From Flavobacterium frigidarium DSM 17623 (lineage in GTDB: Bacteria > Bacteroidota > Bacteroidia > Flavobacteriales > Flavobacteriaceae), in contig NZ_KE384394.1 of NCBI RefSeq assembly GCF_000425505.1, positions 27,579 to 82,301 on the forward strand: DNA of 54,723 nucleotides, written 5' to 3'. The notes beneath the pieces were generated by a model. The model made no database searches, had not been told where the DNA came from, and saw only the letters and a program-made list of their open reading frames with translations. Positions 8,637 through 16,884 of the stretch are shown piece after piece. The first letter of the stretch is position 1, and each line of letters starts with the position of its first letter. Position numbers and translations under genes: made by a program.

Positions 8637-10181
8637 TTAGTCTTTTATAACATTTCCTTTTTTGTCAAAGAAATGATATTCTAAATACGTGTAAGCGTCA
8701 CGTGGTATAATTTTCACCCATTTTTTATGTTCAAAAAACCATTTTGAACGTAATGATGGAAAACCTTTGGTAAGGTATGCTCCCACAAATGGATGTACAT
8801 TAAGCACAACATCTTTGTGAGTTTTTAAAATTCTTTCTAAATCAGAATTGATTCTGTCGATGACTAATATTGGCGCTTCAATTTCGCCATTTACATCATT
8901 TGGATCTTCTTCTCTAGTTTTAATATTTACTTCAGGTCTTACTCTTTGTCGTGTGATTTGAACTAATCCAAATTTACTAGGAGGTAAGATCTTGTGTTTT
9001 GCTTTGTCATCGTTCATTTCTTCTCTAAGGAAGTCGAACAAGATTTTGCGATTTTCGGGATTAGACATGTCGATAAAATCGATCACAATAATTCCACCCA
9101 TATCTCTAAGACGCAATTGTCTAGCGATTTCGGCGGCAGCTATCATGTTTACTTCCATGGCAGTATCTTCCTGGTTGGTTGCTTTATTAGAACGGTTTCC
9201 GCTGTTTACGTCTATAACGTGTAAAGCTTCAGTATGTTCAATAATAAGGTAAGCCCCTTTACTCATAGATACCGTTTTTCCAAACGAGGTCTTGATTTGT
9301 CTCTCTATGTTGTATTTCTCAAAAATAGGTGTATCATTTGATTGATAATACTTAACAATTGATTGTTTTGAAGGTGCAATTTCTTGCAAATAATCCTTCG
9401 TTTGATTGTACAACTCTTCATCATCAATTTGTATACTAGTAAAAGTATCATTGAATACGTCTCTTAAAATAGAAGATGCTCTGTTGAGTTCTCCTAAAAT
9501 TTTTGACGGGTGATGAGCGGTTGGTAATTTTTTACACATTGCATCCCATCTGCTAAGCAGGTTCTGCAAATCTTTTTCTAATTCGGCTGTGTTTTTGCCT
9601 TCGGCTACTGTGCGAACAATAACACCAAATCCTTTTGGCTTGATAGATTGTACAAGTTTTTTGAGTCTGTCTTTTTCTTTCTTGTCTTCAATTTTTTGAG
9701 AAATCGAGACACGGTCAGAGAAAGGGACAAGAACAATAAAACGTCCGGCAAGAGAAAGCTCAGCGCTAATTCTTGGTCCTTTTGTAGATATTGGTTCTTT
9801 TACAACTTGGACAAGGATAGATTGATTGGCATTAATTACCTCAGTAATGGTACCGTCTTTATCAATCTCTTTATCAAACTGAAAGTTTTTTAGGGAGAAA
9901 TCTTTTATTTTACCTGCGCTTACAAGTTTTATGAATTTCAGTTGGGAAGATAAATTAGGGCCTAAATCGTGATAATGTAAAAAGGCATCTTTTTCGAAGC
10001 CTACGTTTACAAAAGCAGCGTTAAGTCCAGCAACTGGTTTTCTAATTTTGGCGATAAAAATATCACCTACTTGAAAGTTGCTTTTTTCTTCTTCTTTGTG
10101 TAATTCAATTAGTTTTCCATCTTTTAATAAGGCAAAATCTACGAAATCAGAACTAGATCTAATGATCAATTCTTTATTCAT
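8637..10181 (-). CDS. rng: Ribonuclease E/G family endoribonuclease
   Basis: At 514 residues it has the size of RNase G, with an S1 RNA-binding domain at about residues 35-125 (GDIFIAKIRKPVAGLNAAFV). A catalytic domain follows, with the two metal-binding aspartates in HVIDVNSGN and GGIIVIDFIDM. The next segment KFGLVQITRQRVRPE is strongly conserved. A C-terminal degradosome scaffold like that of RNase E is absent, and no CPxCxG zinc link can be seen. It would process the 5' end of 16S rRNA and take part in mRNA decay. The HU-type gene and the small basic protein lie upstream on the same strand. Confidence 0.92.
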   Translation of the reverse strand: MNKELIIRSSSDFVDFALLKDGKLIELHKEEEKSNFQVGDIFIAKIRKPVAGLNAAFVNVGFEKDAFLHYHDLGPNLSSQLKFIKLVSAGKIKDFSLKNFQFDKEIDKDGTITEVINANQSILVQVVKEPISTKGPRISAELSLAGRFIVLVPFSDRVSISQKIEDKKEKDRLKKLVQSIKPKGFGVIVRTVAEGKNTAELEKDLQNLLSRWDAMCKKLPTAHHPSKILGELNRASSILRDVFNDTFTSIQIDDEELYNQTKDYLQEIAPSKQSIVKYYQSNDTPIFEKYNIERQIKTSFGKTVSMSKGAYLIIEHTEALHVIDVNSGNRSNKATNQEDTAMEVNMIAAAEIARQLRLRDMGGIIVIDFIDMSNPENRKILFDFLREEMNDDKAKHKILPPSKFGLVQITRQRVRPEVNIKTREEDPNDVNGEIEAPILVIDRINSDLERILKTHKDVVLNVHPFVGAYLTKGFPSLRSKWFFEHKKWVKIIPRDAYTYLEYHFFDKKGNVIKD

Positions 10182-10380
10182 CTGTAAATTTTTATCCGTA
10201 CTTTTTGGCTTGTTGCTTTTGGCGACTGGCTAATTGTAAGGATGGATTAAACAATAATTTAACAGGTATTGAACCCGGGGAAAACTAGCTGGCAGCAAGT
10301 AACTTTGAGTTAGCAGAAAACTGCATACTTATAACTGCGGACTGATTACTAATTTTCGATTTCAATGAACTTTTAAAAAG

Positions 10381-10407
10381 AAAAAAGTAGTTTAAAACTA
10401 CTTTTTC
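10381..10407 (-). terminator. Terminator at the end of the COX24-like gene
   Basis: An A/T-rich perfect hairpin (AAAAGTAG / CTACTTTT around TTTAAAA) overlaps the stop codon of the 30-residue gene and is followed by T on the minus strand. Confidence 0.6.
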
Positions 10408-10490
10408 TTCTTGTGACGGTTAGCTCTCGCTCTTTTTTTACGTTTGTGAGTTGCTACCTTATGTCTCTTTCTTTTTTTACCACTTGGCAT
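10398..10490 (-). CDS. 30-residue AURKAIP1/COX24-domain basic protein (mS38-like)
   Basis: An ATG at 10490 opens a 30-codon frame: it starts MPSGKKRKRHKVATHKRKKR and ends RANRHKKKK, followed by TAG. More than half of the residues are Lys, Arg or His. The pattern PSGKKRKRHKxxTHKRKKR is that of bacterial AURKAIP1/COX24-domain proteins, relatives of the mitochondrial small-subunit protein mS38 (Cox24). A ribosome-bound role is therefore likely by homology, though not shown here. It sits 28 bases downstream of the HU-type gene and has its own terminator. It is short enough to be missed by many gene callers. Confidence 0.85.
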   Translation of the reverse strand: MPSGKKRKRHKVATHKRKKRARANRHKKKK

Positions 10491-10518
10491 ATCGAGTTGA
10501 TTTTATGATTAATTAATA

Positions 10519-10809
10519 TTATTTTGCTTCGTTATTTATTTTTACTCCTTCTACAAAAACTTTTGCAGGTTTGAAAGCAGGAATGTTGTGTGCAGGAATT
10601 TTTATTGTGGTATTCTTAGAAATATTTCTACCAGTTTTCTCAGCTCTAGTTTTTACGATAAAACTTCCAAAACCTCTTAAATAAACATTGTCTCCAGTCT
10701 CTAATGAGTTTTTAACTTCATTCATAAAAGTTTCAACTGTCGCCTGAACATCACCCTTCTCAAGACCTAGTTTTTCTGAAATTTTTGCTACGATATCTGC
10801 TTTCGTCAT
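10519..10809 (-). CDS. HU/IHF-family DNA-binding protein
   Basis: The protein has 96 residues and the full HU fold: the helical dimerisation region MTKADIVAKISEKLGL, the GFGSF turn (YLRGFGSFIVKTR), and the DNA-intercalating beta-arm reading TGRNISKNTTIKIPAHNIPA. The motif PAFKPAK closes the fold. The intercalating proline is the one in the IPA element. It bends DNA and helps compact the nucleoid. The GRNxxxNxxIxIPAxxxPxF arm is common to HU and IHF, so the name HU versus IHF cannot be settled. A promoter lies 45 bases upstream, and the COX24-like gene follows. Confidence 0.92.
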   Translation of the reverse strand: MTKADIVAKISEKLGLEKGDVQATVETFMNEVKNSLETGDNVYLRGFGSFIVKTRAEKTGRNISKNTTIKIPAHNIPAFKPAKVFVEGVKINNEAK

Positions 10810-10853
10810 TTTCTTTCCTTATTTATTATATTGTAATAATTTTTTTGAGTGTG

Positions 10854-10861
10854 CAAATATA
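10854..10861 (-). promoter_or_regulatory. Promoter of the HU-type gene
   Basis: TATATTTG on the minus strand matches TAnnTTTG, with a TTG about 21 bases upstream in GCTTGAATA. The leader to the start codon is about 45 bases. Confidence 0.6.
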
Positions 10862-10918
10862 TGAATTTAAAAAACAAATATTCAAGCTAATTCATTAAAT
10901 TTTAATCACATAAACTTT

Positions 10919-10926
10919 TACTTTTG
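10919..10926 (+). promoter_or_regulatory. Candidate -7 box for mutY
   Basis: TACTTTTG matches TAnnTTTG and lies 17 bases before the mutY start codon, giving a very short leader. Confidence 0.5.
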
Positions 10927-10943
10927 TAAACAAATATTTAATA

Positions 10944-11984
10944 ATGAATTTTTCTAACTTGTTAATTCAGTGGTATTTACTGAATAAACGTGATTTACCA
11001 TGGCGTAATACAATTAATCCTTACCATATTTGGCTCTCAGAAATCATGCTACAACAGACTCGAGTAGCGCAAGGAACGCCGTATTTTCTCGCTTTTACGA
11101 CTGCTTTTCCTACTGTTTTTGATTTGGCGAAAGCCGATGAAGAACAAGTCTTGAAATTATGGCAAGGTTTGGGCTATTATTCGCGAGCTCGTAACTTGCA
11201 TAAAGCAGCACAATATGTAGCATTTGAATTAAATGGCGTCTTTCCTAATAATTATAAACAGCTATTAGAATTAAAAGGAGTGGGTGAGTATACTGCCGCT
11301 GCAATTGCTTCCTTTTCATACAATGAAGCGGTTCCTGTAGTTGATGGAAATGTGTTTCGTGTTCTATCTCGTTATTTTGATGTTGAAACAGATATTGCTT
11401 TGGCTTCTGCTAAAAAAGAATTTGCTGCACTTGCATTTGAGTTAATGCCAAAAGATGATCCAGCAACTTTTAATCAGGCGATAATGGAATTTGGTGCATT
11501 GCAATGTGTACCTAGAAATCCTGATTGTACTATATGTGTATTTAATACTAGTTGTCTTGCTTTGCAGAAAAATAAAATCAACCAGTTGCCAGTAAAGTCT
11601 AAGAAGTTAAAAGTGACTAAACGATATTTTAATTATTTGGTAATTGCTGATGAGAATGACAATACGCTTGTTCAAAAACGAACAGCAAAAGGGATTTGGC
11701 ATAACTTATATGAGTTTCCTTTAATAGAGTCTGAAAAGGAGGAAGGATTTGAATATATTGAAAACAGTTTAAAATCGAGTCTGGTTGTCGACAATAAAGT
11801 AATTAGCATCATGGAATATGATGATAAAAGTAACGTACACAAATTGTCGCACCAACACCTATATATAAGATTCTGGAAAGTCACTGTGGCAGGGCTGGTA
11901 GACAACGGTATCGATAATAAAGTATTGCGAAGTTTTCCTTTTCCAATAGTGATTCATAATTTTATCGAAAAGGAATTAAAGTAG
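10944..11984 (+). CDS. mutY: A/G-specific adenine DNA glycosylase
   Basis: It removes adenine mispaired with guanine or 8-oxoguanine. The 346 residues contain WLSEIMLQQTRV with the catalytic Glu, the helix-hairpin-helix LLELKGVGEYTAAAIASFSY with VVDGNVFRVLSR after it, and the [4Fe-4S] loop CVPRNPDCTICVFNTSC (spacing C-x6-C-x2-C-x5-C). The last 120 residues form the NUDIX-like domain that reads 8-oxoguanine (LVQKRTAKGIWHNLYEFPL). The length is typical. It starts the same-strand run mutY-ssb-gldE-gldD, an order familiar from Flavobacterium. Confidence 0.95.
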   Translation: MNFSNLLIQWYLLNKRDLPWRNTINPYHIWLSEIMLQQTRVAQGTPYFLAFTTAFPTVFDLAKADEEQVLKLWQGLGYYSRARNLHKAAQYVAFELNGVFPNNYKQLLELKGVGEYTAAAIASFSYNEAVPVVDGNVFRVLSRYFDVETDIALASAKKEFAALAFELMPKDDPATFNQAIMEFGALQCVPRNPDCTICVFNTSCLALQKNKINQLPVKSKKLKVTKRYFNYLVIADENDNTLVQKRTAKGIWHNLYEFPLIESEKEEGFEYIENSLKSSLVVDNKVISIMEYDDKSNVHKLSHQHLYIRFWKVTVAGLVDNGIDNKVLRSFPFPIVIHNFIEKELK

Positions 11985-11998
11985 GTTTTATAATAATG

Positions 11999-12006
11999 TA
12001 TCTTTG
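11999..12006 (+). promoter_or_regulatory. Candidate -7 box for ssb
   Basis: TATCTTTG matches TAnnTTTG and lies 23 bases before the ssb start codon, so ssb-gldE-gldD can be transcribed independently of mutY. Confidence 0.55.
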
Positions 12007-12029
12007 ATATAAATTGAGTACTAATAATT

Positions 12030-12470
12030 ATGAATGGAACGTTAAATAAAGTAATGTTAATAGGTCACCTAGGGGACGATATAAAAATGCATTATTTTGA
12101 TGGAGGAAATTGCATTGGAAGATTCCAACTTGCGACTAATGAGGTCTATATTAATAAGACTACAAATGAGAAAATCACTTCTACAGAGTGGCATAATCTA
12201 GTGGTTAAAAATAAAGCTGCTGAGCTTTGTGAAAAATATTTGACAAAGGGAGATAAGATTTATGTTGAAGGCAGAATTAGGTCAAGGCAGTGGCAAGCAG
12301 AGGATGGCACAACAAAATATACTTCGGAAATTCAGGTGACTGAGTTTACTTTTTTGTCGACAAAAAAAGATGCCGAAAACAACAAGAAAAATGACGGTTC
12401 AGAATCCGTAAAAAACACTAACTTTGACCCACAAAATAATGGCTTGCCAATCAACGATTTGCCATTTTAA
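12030..12470 (+). CDS. ssb: Single-stranded DNA-binding protein
   Basis: The 146 residues form an OB-fold ssDNA-binding domain (MNGTLNKVMLIGHLGDDIK, then IGRFQLATNEVY, TEWHNLVVKNKAAELCEKYL and GDKIYVEGRIRSRQW). A flexible Asn- and Lys-rich tail follows, ending in the acidic tip LPINDLPF. The final DLPF corresponds to the DxPF tip that binds replication and repair proteins. It acts in replication, recombination and repair. It is 45 bases after mutY and just before gldE. Confidence 0.95.
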   Translation: MNGTLNKVMLIGHLGDDIKMHYFDGGNCIGRFQLATNEVYINKTTNEKITSTEWHNLVVKNKAAELCEKYLTKGDKIYVEGRIRSRQWQAEDGTTKYTSEIQVTEFTFLSTKKDAENNKKNDGSESVKNTNFDPQNNGLPINDLPF

Positions 12471-12493
12471 TTGTTTAACTAATCTTTTTTAAT

Positions 12494-13792
12494 TTGGACC
12501 CAGATCCCAGTTTGAATTTTGCATATACATTAGATATGAATCTAGTGTTTGGTTTCTTCGGAATATTTGTTTTGCTATTGTGCTCAGCATTAATATCAGG
12601 CGCCGAAGTGGCTTTGTTTTCTTTGTCACAAAAAGATATTGACGAGGCTATCCAAGGGAATGATTCAAAAGGAACAATTTTAGCCGATTTACTTGATCGT
12701 CCAAAAAGGCTATTAGCGACACTTCTTGTAGCTAACAACTTTATCAACATAGGTGTTGTAATTTTATTCTCCTTCATTGGTAGGGATTTATTCGACGGAA
12801 TTACTTCTCCTGTTTTAAAATTTACCTTAGAAGTTATCGTTGTTACTTTCTTGCTTTTGCTTTTTGGTGAAATTTTACCAAAGGTATATGCGAGTCGAAA
12901 TAACGTAAAGTTTGCTAAGTTCGTTTTGTATCCTATTGTTGTTTTAGACAAGTTACTTATGCCAATCAGCATCCCTATGCGTCAATTAACGGTTTATTTA
13001 CACAATAAATTAGGGAAGCAAAAAACCAATTTCTCAGTTGATCAACTATCACAAGCTTTAGAATTGACTTCTTCTGAAGATACAACATCAGAAGAACAGA
13101 AAATTTTAGAAGGAATTGTGTCTTTTGGTAACACAGATACAAAGCAAGTTATGAGTCCGAGGATTGATATTTTTGCATTGGAGGTTACAGAGACTTTTGT
13201 CGAAATTTATCCTAAGATTATCGAAAAGGGGTACTCTAGAATTCCGGTTTATAGAGACAATGTTGATCAAATCGAAGGAGTGCTGTTTGTTAAAGACTTA
13301 CTGCCACATATTAATACGATCAATTTTGATTGGACCACGTTAATTAGAGAGCCATTCTTTGTTCCAGAAAATAAAAAGCTAGATAACTTGCTAAAGGATT
13401 TTCAGAACATGAAAAGTCACTTGGCAATTGTTGTGGATGAATACGGTGGAACCTCAGGACTGGTATCGCTAGAAGATGTTATTGAAGAAATCGTAGGAGA
13501 TATAAGTGATGAATTTGATGACGAGGATATTAATTTTTCGCAATTAGATGATAAGAACTATATCTTTGAAGGTAAAATAAATTTAAAAGATTTTTATCGA
13601 ATAGTGGAAGTTGATGATGATCTCTTTGAAGAGAAAAAAGGAGAAGCTGAAACACTAGCAGGGTTTATACTTGAGATATCAGGTAATTTCCCAATAAAAG
13701 GACAACGCATCACATTTGAAAATTGTCTTTTTGTAATTGAAGCTGTTGATAATAAACGCATAAAGCAGATAAAAGTAACGATTGATGGTTAA
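12494..13792 (+). CDS. gldE: Gliding-motility protein GldE (CNNM/CBS membrane protein)
   Basis: This 432-residue membrane protein has an N-terminal CNNM (DUF21) domain with helices at roughly 17-40, 75-95 and 105-125, including SGAEVALFSLSQ. A pair of CBS domains follows (TKQVMSPRIDIFAL and HLAIVVDEYGGTSGLVSLED), then a C-terminal CorC/HlyC domain with FEGKINLKDFYR. I chose the TTG start because it yields MDPDPS, which matches the N terminus expected for GldE; the next ATG would lose 15 residues. In Flavobacterium johnsoniae GldE assists GldD, and gliding and type IX secretion depend on these Gld proteins. The stop codon overlaps gldD by about 11 bases. Confidence 0.9.
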   Translation: MDPDPSLNFAYTLDMNLVFGFFGIFVLLLCSALISGAEVALFSLSQKDIDEAIQGNDSKGTILADLLDRPKRLLATLLVANNFINIGVVILFSFIGRDLFDGITSPVLKFTLEVIVVTFLLLLFGEILPKVYASRNNVKFAKFVLYPIVVLDKLLMPISIPMRQLTVYLHNKLGKQKTNFSVDQLSQALELTSSEDTTSEEQKILEGIVSFGNTDTKQVMSPRIDIFALEVTETFVEIYPKIIEKGYSRIPVYRDNVDQIEGVLFVKDLLPHINTINFDWTTLIREPFFVPENKKLDNLLKDFQNMKSHLAIVVDEYGGTSGLVSLEDVIEEIVGDISDEFDDEDINFSQLDDKNYIFEGKINLKDFYRIVEVDDDLFEEKKGEAETLAGFILEISGNFPIKGQRITFENCLFVIEAVDNKRIKQIKVTIDG

Positions 13793-14369
13793 CTGTAAAG
13801 TAATAAATAAGAGTGGTTTCATTTTTACCGTATTAGTATTCTCGTGTTTACTATTTTTATCTAGTTGCAAAAATGATGTTGTTCCTAAGCCTGCAAGTTA
13901 TTTGCGCTTAGATTACAACGAGGCTAGATATGCACGCTTTGAGGACGACTGTCCGTTTGAGTTTGAAGTCAATTCAGAGGCTAAAATCGAGAAAGATAAA
14001 AATTGTGGTTTCACGATCAATTATCCAAAGATGAAAGCAACTATTTACCTGACTTATAAGCCAGTAAATGGTGATATAAATATGTTGTTAAAAGATGCTC
14101 AAAAACTTACTTATGAGCACGTAATTAAAGCAGACGACATTTTAGAGCAACCCTTTTTAAATACTTCTAAAAAAGTTTACGGTATGTTTTATCAAGTCGA
14201 TGGAAACGCGGCAACCAATTCTCAGTTTTACGTTACTGATAGTGTGAAGCATTTTATGACTGGCGCTGTTTACTTTTATGCAAAGCCTAATTTTGATTCG
14301 ATCATGCCAGCTGCTAGTTACGTGAAAAATGACATGCAAAGGATTGTAGAGACCTTAAAATGGAAATAG
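13782..14369 (+). CDS. gldD: Gliding-motility lipoprotein GldD
   Basis: The protein of about 195 residues carries a lipoprotein signal: hydrophobic FTVLVFSCLLFLSSC with the lipidated Cys at position 29, followed by KND. GldD-like features include YLRLDYNEARYARFEDDCPFEF split over the N-terminal half, INYPKMKATIYLTY, and FYAKPNFDSIMPAA near the end. It is essential for gliding in F. johnsoniae and is thought to act at the cell envelope. The frame begins with TTG at 13782 and an ATG follows at 13785; either overlaps the end of gldE, indicating translational coupling. Confidence 0.9.
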   Translation: MMVNCKVINKSGFIFTVLVFSCLLFLSSCKNDVVPKPASYLRLDYNEARYARFEDDCPFEFEVNSEAKIEKDKNCGFTINYPKMKATIYLTYKPVNGDINMLLKDAQKLTYEHVIKADDILEQPFLNTSKKVYGMFYQVDGNAATNSQFYVTDSVKHFMTGAVYFYAKPNFDSIMPAASYVKNDMQRIVETLKWK

Positions 14370-14514
14370 TTTTAAGGTAATTATTTGTTTTCGCGATTTT
14401 AAATTTAATTTTTATTAGACTGAATCTCAAAAAATAGTTCTTGTATCAAAATATACTTTGAAAAAGCTTCGGCTAATTCATAAAATTATTTCAATTTTGG
14501 TGCAAAATTATTTT

Positions 14515-15402
14515 ATGGAATCGAAACAATTAAAATGGGGTTATTTATTTGTGCTTTCTTTAGTATGGGGAAGTTCTTTTATTCTAATAAAAAAAGGATT
14601 AATAGGTCTAACAGCAATTCAAGTTGGATCACTTAGAATTATTTTTGCAGCCCTCTTTTTATTGATAATTGGATTTAATAGTTTGTCCAAAATTCCGAGA
14701 CATAAATGGAAGTTTATTGTTCTTACATCTGTATTTGGAACATTTGTGCCAGCATTCTTATTTGCAATTGCCGAAACTGAATTAGATAGTGGTGTTACGG
14801 CTATTTTAAATTCTTTGACCCCATTGAGTACTTTGCTTTTAGGGATACTATTTTTTGGTGTGGCTTTTCAAAAGAGGCAAGTTTGGGGAGTTTTAATTGG
14901 ACTGGCTGGTAGTTTACTGTTGGTTTTTAATGGTGCTGTAAATCATCCAAATCAGAACTACTTTTATGCTATTCTAGTAGTAATTGCTTCTATTTGTTAT
15001 GCAATAAATGTAAACCTCATTAAAAGATACTTGTCTGATTTAACTCCGTTAAGTATTACTACTGGAAACTTTTTAATTTTGTCTCTTCCTTCTTTAACTA
15101 TCTTGTATTTCACTGGTTTTTTTAATACTGCTTCGCTTACTGAAGTTAGTGAATCCTTGACGGCTATGCAGGAATCCATATTGTATATTATGATTTTGGG
15201 AGTTGTAGGAACGGGAATAGCGAATATATTGTTCTTTAAACTGATTCAAATTTCGTCGCCAGTTTTTGCGACTTCAGTAACTTATTTAATTCCTATTGTC
15301 GCTTTCTTCTGGGGTTTGCTTGATAATGAGATGTTGACATCGGTGCAGTTCTTCGGGGCGTTTATTATATTAATTGGGGTTTATTTATCGGCTAAAAAAT
15401 AA
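14515..15402 (+). CDS. EamA/DMT-family transporter
   Basis: From MESKQLKWGY it has 295 residues and ten predicted membrane helices in two EamA repeats. The first contains LVWGSSFILIKKGL and the second SICYAINVNLIKRYL with TGIANILFFKLIQ. The drug/metabolite superfamily exports metabolites or takes up small compounds, and the substrate is unknown. The frame extends 57 bases upstream to a TTG, but that extension is not hydrophobic like the family. It ends in front of a shared hairpin terminator with the M16 operon. Confidence 0.88.
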   Translation: MESKQLKWGYLFVLSLVWGSSFILIKKGLIGLTAIQVGSLRIIFAALFLLIIGFNSLSKIPRHKWKFIVLTSVFGTFVPAFLFAIAETELDSGVTAILNSLTPLSTLLLGILFFGVAFQKRQVWGVLIGLAGSLLLVFNGAVNHPNQNYFYAILVVIASICYAINVNLIKRYLSDLTPLSITTGNFLILSLPSLTILYFTGFFNTASLTEVSESLTAMQESILYIMILGVVGTGIANILFFKLIQISSPVFATSVTYLIPIVAFFWGLLDNEMLTSVQFFGAFIILIGVYLSAKK

Positions 15403-15442
15403 AAAAAGGCTGCTCAGAATTTTATCTAAGCAGCTTTTTTTA
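15403..15442. terminator. Bidirectional terminator between EamA gene and M16 operon
   Basis: GCTGCT pairs with AGCAGC, with inner AGA/TCT pairs, flanked by an A-run on the left and a T-run on the right. It can stop transcription from both sides. Confidence 0.75.
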
Positions 15443-15455
15443 AAATGAGTTGATA

Positions 15456-16874
15456 CTAGTCGTATTTTGGTTTTTCTATAGGATTTGCATAATGATCAAA
15501 ATAGGATATCGGAATGTCTAATTGCTCTAGTCCTGAGAGTGTTTCTGATCCTTTACCAGTAATAATGATGCGCATATTGTCTACCAGCAAATACTTTTGA
15601 GCAGCTTTTAAAACATCGTCAGTGGTGACTGCGGCGATTGTCTTAATATAATTCTCGTAAAAATCTAACGGTAAATCCTCTGTTTCGATGTTTAGTGCAT
15701 AGCGCGCCACAGATTGTGGTTTTTCTACTTGCATTACAAATCGGCCTATGTAACCTGCTTTTACTTCTTGTAATAAAATTTCAGACACTTTCTCTGTGCG
15801 TATTCTTTTAATTTCTTTGATCATTTCTACAACAGCGCTATCTGTAGCTGATGTTCTAACAGAAGAAGCAGCTTTTAACTTCGATGGATATTTTCCTGCG
15901 CCAATAAGGGCGTTTGCTCCATAAGTCCAGCCGTTTTCTTCTCTCAAATTCATGTTTAAATAGCTGTTGAAACCACCTCCTAAAATATAAGTAGCTAGAA
16001 CGGCAGGAAAAAAATCTTTGTCACTCATCTTTAAATTGATAGTATTTACCAATGCAATTTCGGTTTGAGAAGCGTTTGGTGTGTCGACAAAATTAATTTG
16101 GGTAGACGACACATTTTGGGGATTGGGGTAACTATCAAATTTGGTATTTTTCTTTTTCCAATCTCCAAAAAGTTCTTCAACAATTGGTTTAATGTTTTTA
16201 TATTTTACATCGCCTATAATTACAAGGTAAGCGTTATCAGGAGCAAAATATCTTTCATAATTAGCTTTGATGTCTTCTAAAGTAATATTGTTTACAGTAG
16301 CTTCTGTGATGTATTCTCCAGAAGGATGGTTGGTGCCAAAAGCCAATGCTTCGGTAACTCTATTGGCAATAGTTGGAACATTTTTTTCTTGTGAACGTAT
16401 TGCTTCAAGTATTTTTGCCTTTTCCTTGTCAAACTCTTCTTGCGTAAAGTTAGGGTATAAAGCACCGTAGGACATTAGTTGCAAGATGCGTCCTGAATAT
16501 TTAGATAATGCATTTGCATAAGCTCCGTGGGAACTAAAATTGATATTTGCTCCCAGGAAATCGACTTCATCATTGAAATTGTCTTTTGTGATTTTCATGT
16601 TCCCACTACCTATTAAGCTGCTGCAAAGATCGTCGACTCCTTTTATTTTTCCTTCGTAGTACGGTGGGTTGTCAATAGTTAAATTGAAGGTTACTTTTGG
16701 GAGTTTATGGTTTTCAACAATCATCACTTTTAAACCGTTTTTAAGAGTAAATGTCTGTGGTTTATTGATGTTAACGGTCGGTGCTTTTCCAGATCTTGGT
16801 TGCGGGCGTTTTTGTGCTTGCATGATTCCTGTTATGGATAATAAGATGAATAAAATTAATGTTTTTTGTGACAT
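15456..16874 (-). CDS. M16-family peptidase-like protein, non-catalytic partner
   Basis: About 472 residues from MSQKTLILFILL, with a signal peptide ending in MQAQ. It has the two M16 half-domains. At the place of the zinc motif HxxEH it reads GVDDLCSSLIGSGN, with no histidine pair, so this chain cannot bind the catalytic zinc. The C-terminal half keeps the M16 glycine-rich segment LGGGFNSYLNMNLREENGWTYG (interrupted quote: GGFNSYLNMNLRE then GWTYG). It is 10 bases behind the catalytic paralogue, the usual two-subunit M16B arrangement seen in mitochondrial processing peptidase. It is probably periplasmic. Confidence 0.85.
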   Translation of the reverse strand: MSQKTLILFILLSITGIMQAQKRPQPRSGKAPTVNINKPQTFTLKNGLKVMIVENHKLPKVTFNLTIDNPPYYEGKIKGVDDLCSSLIGSGNMKITKDNFNDEVDFLGANINFSSHGAYANALSKYSGRILQLMSYGALYPNFTQEEFDKEKAKILEAIRSQEKNVPTIANRVTEALAFGTNHPSGEYITEATVNNITLEDIKANYERYFAPDNAYLVIIGDVKYKNIKPIVEELFGDWKKKNTKFDSYPNPQNVSSTQINFVDTPNASQTEIALVNTINLKMSDKDFFPAVLATYILGGGFNSYLNMNLREENGWTYGANALIGAGKYPSKLKAASSVRTSATDSAVVEMIKEIKRIRTEKVSEILLQEVKAGYIGRFVMQVEKPQSVARYALNIETEDLPLDFYENYIKTIAAVTTDDVLKAAQKYLLVDNMRIIITGKGSETLSGLEQLDIPISYFDHYANPIEKPKYD

Positions 16875-16884
16875 AAGTAAATGC

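Noticed and set aside
10200..10397. Possible tRNA in the gap after RNase G (TTGAACCCGGGG)
   Set aside because: The T-loop-like word is not backed by acceptor, D or anticodon stems.
12475..12972. 165-codon frame opposite gldE
   Set aside because: Shadow of gldE, whose domains are clear on the plus strand.
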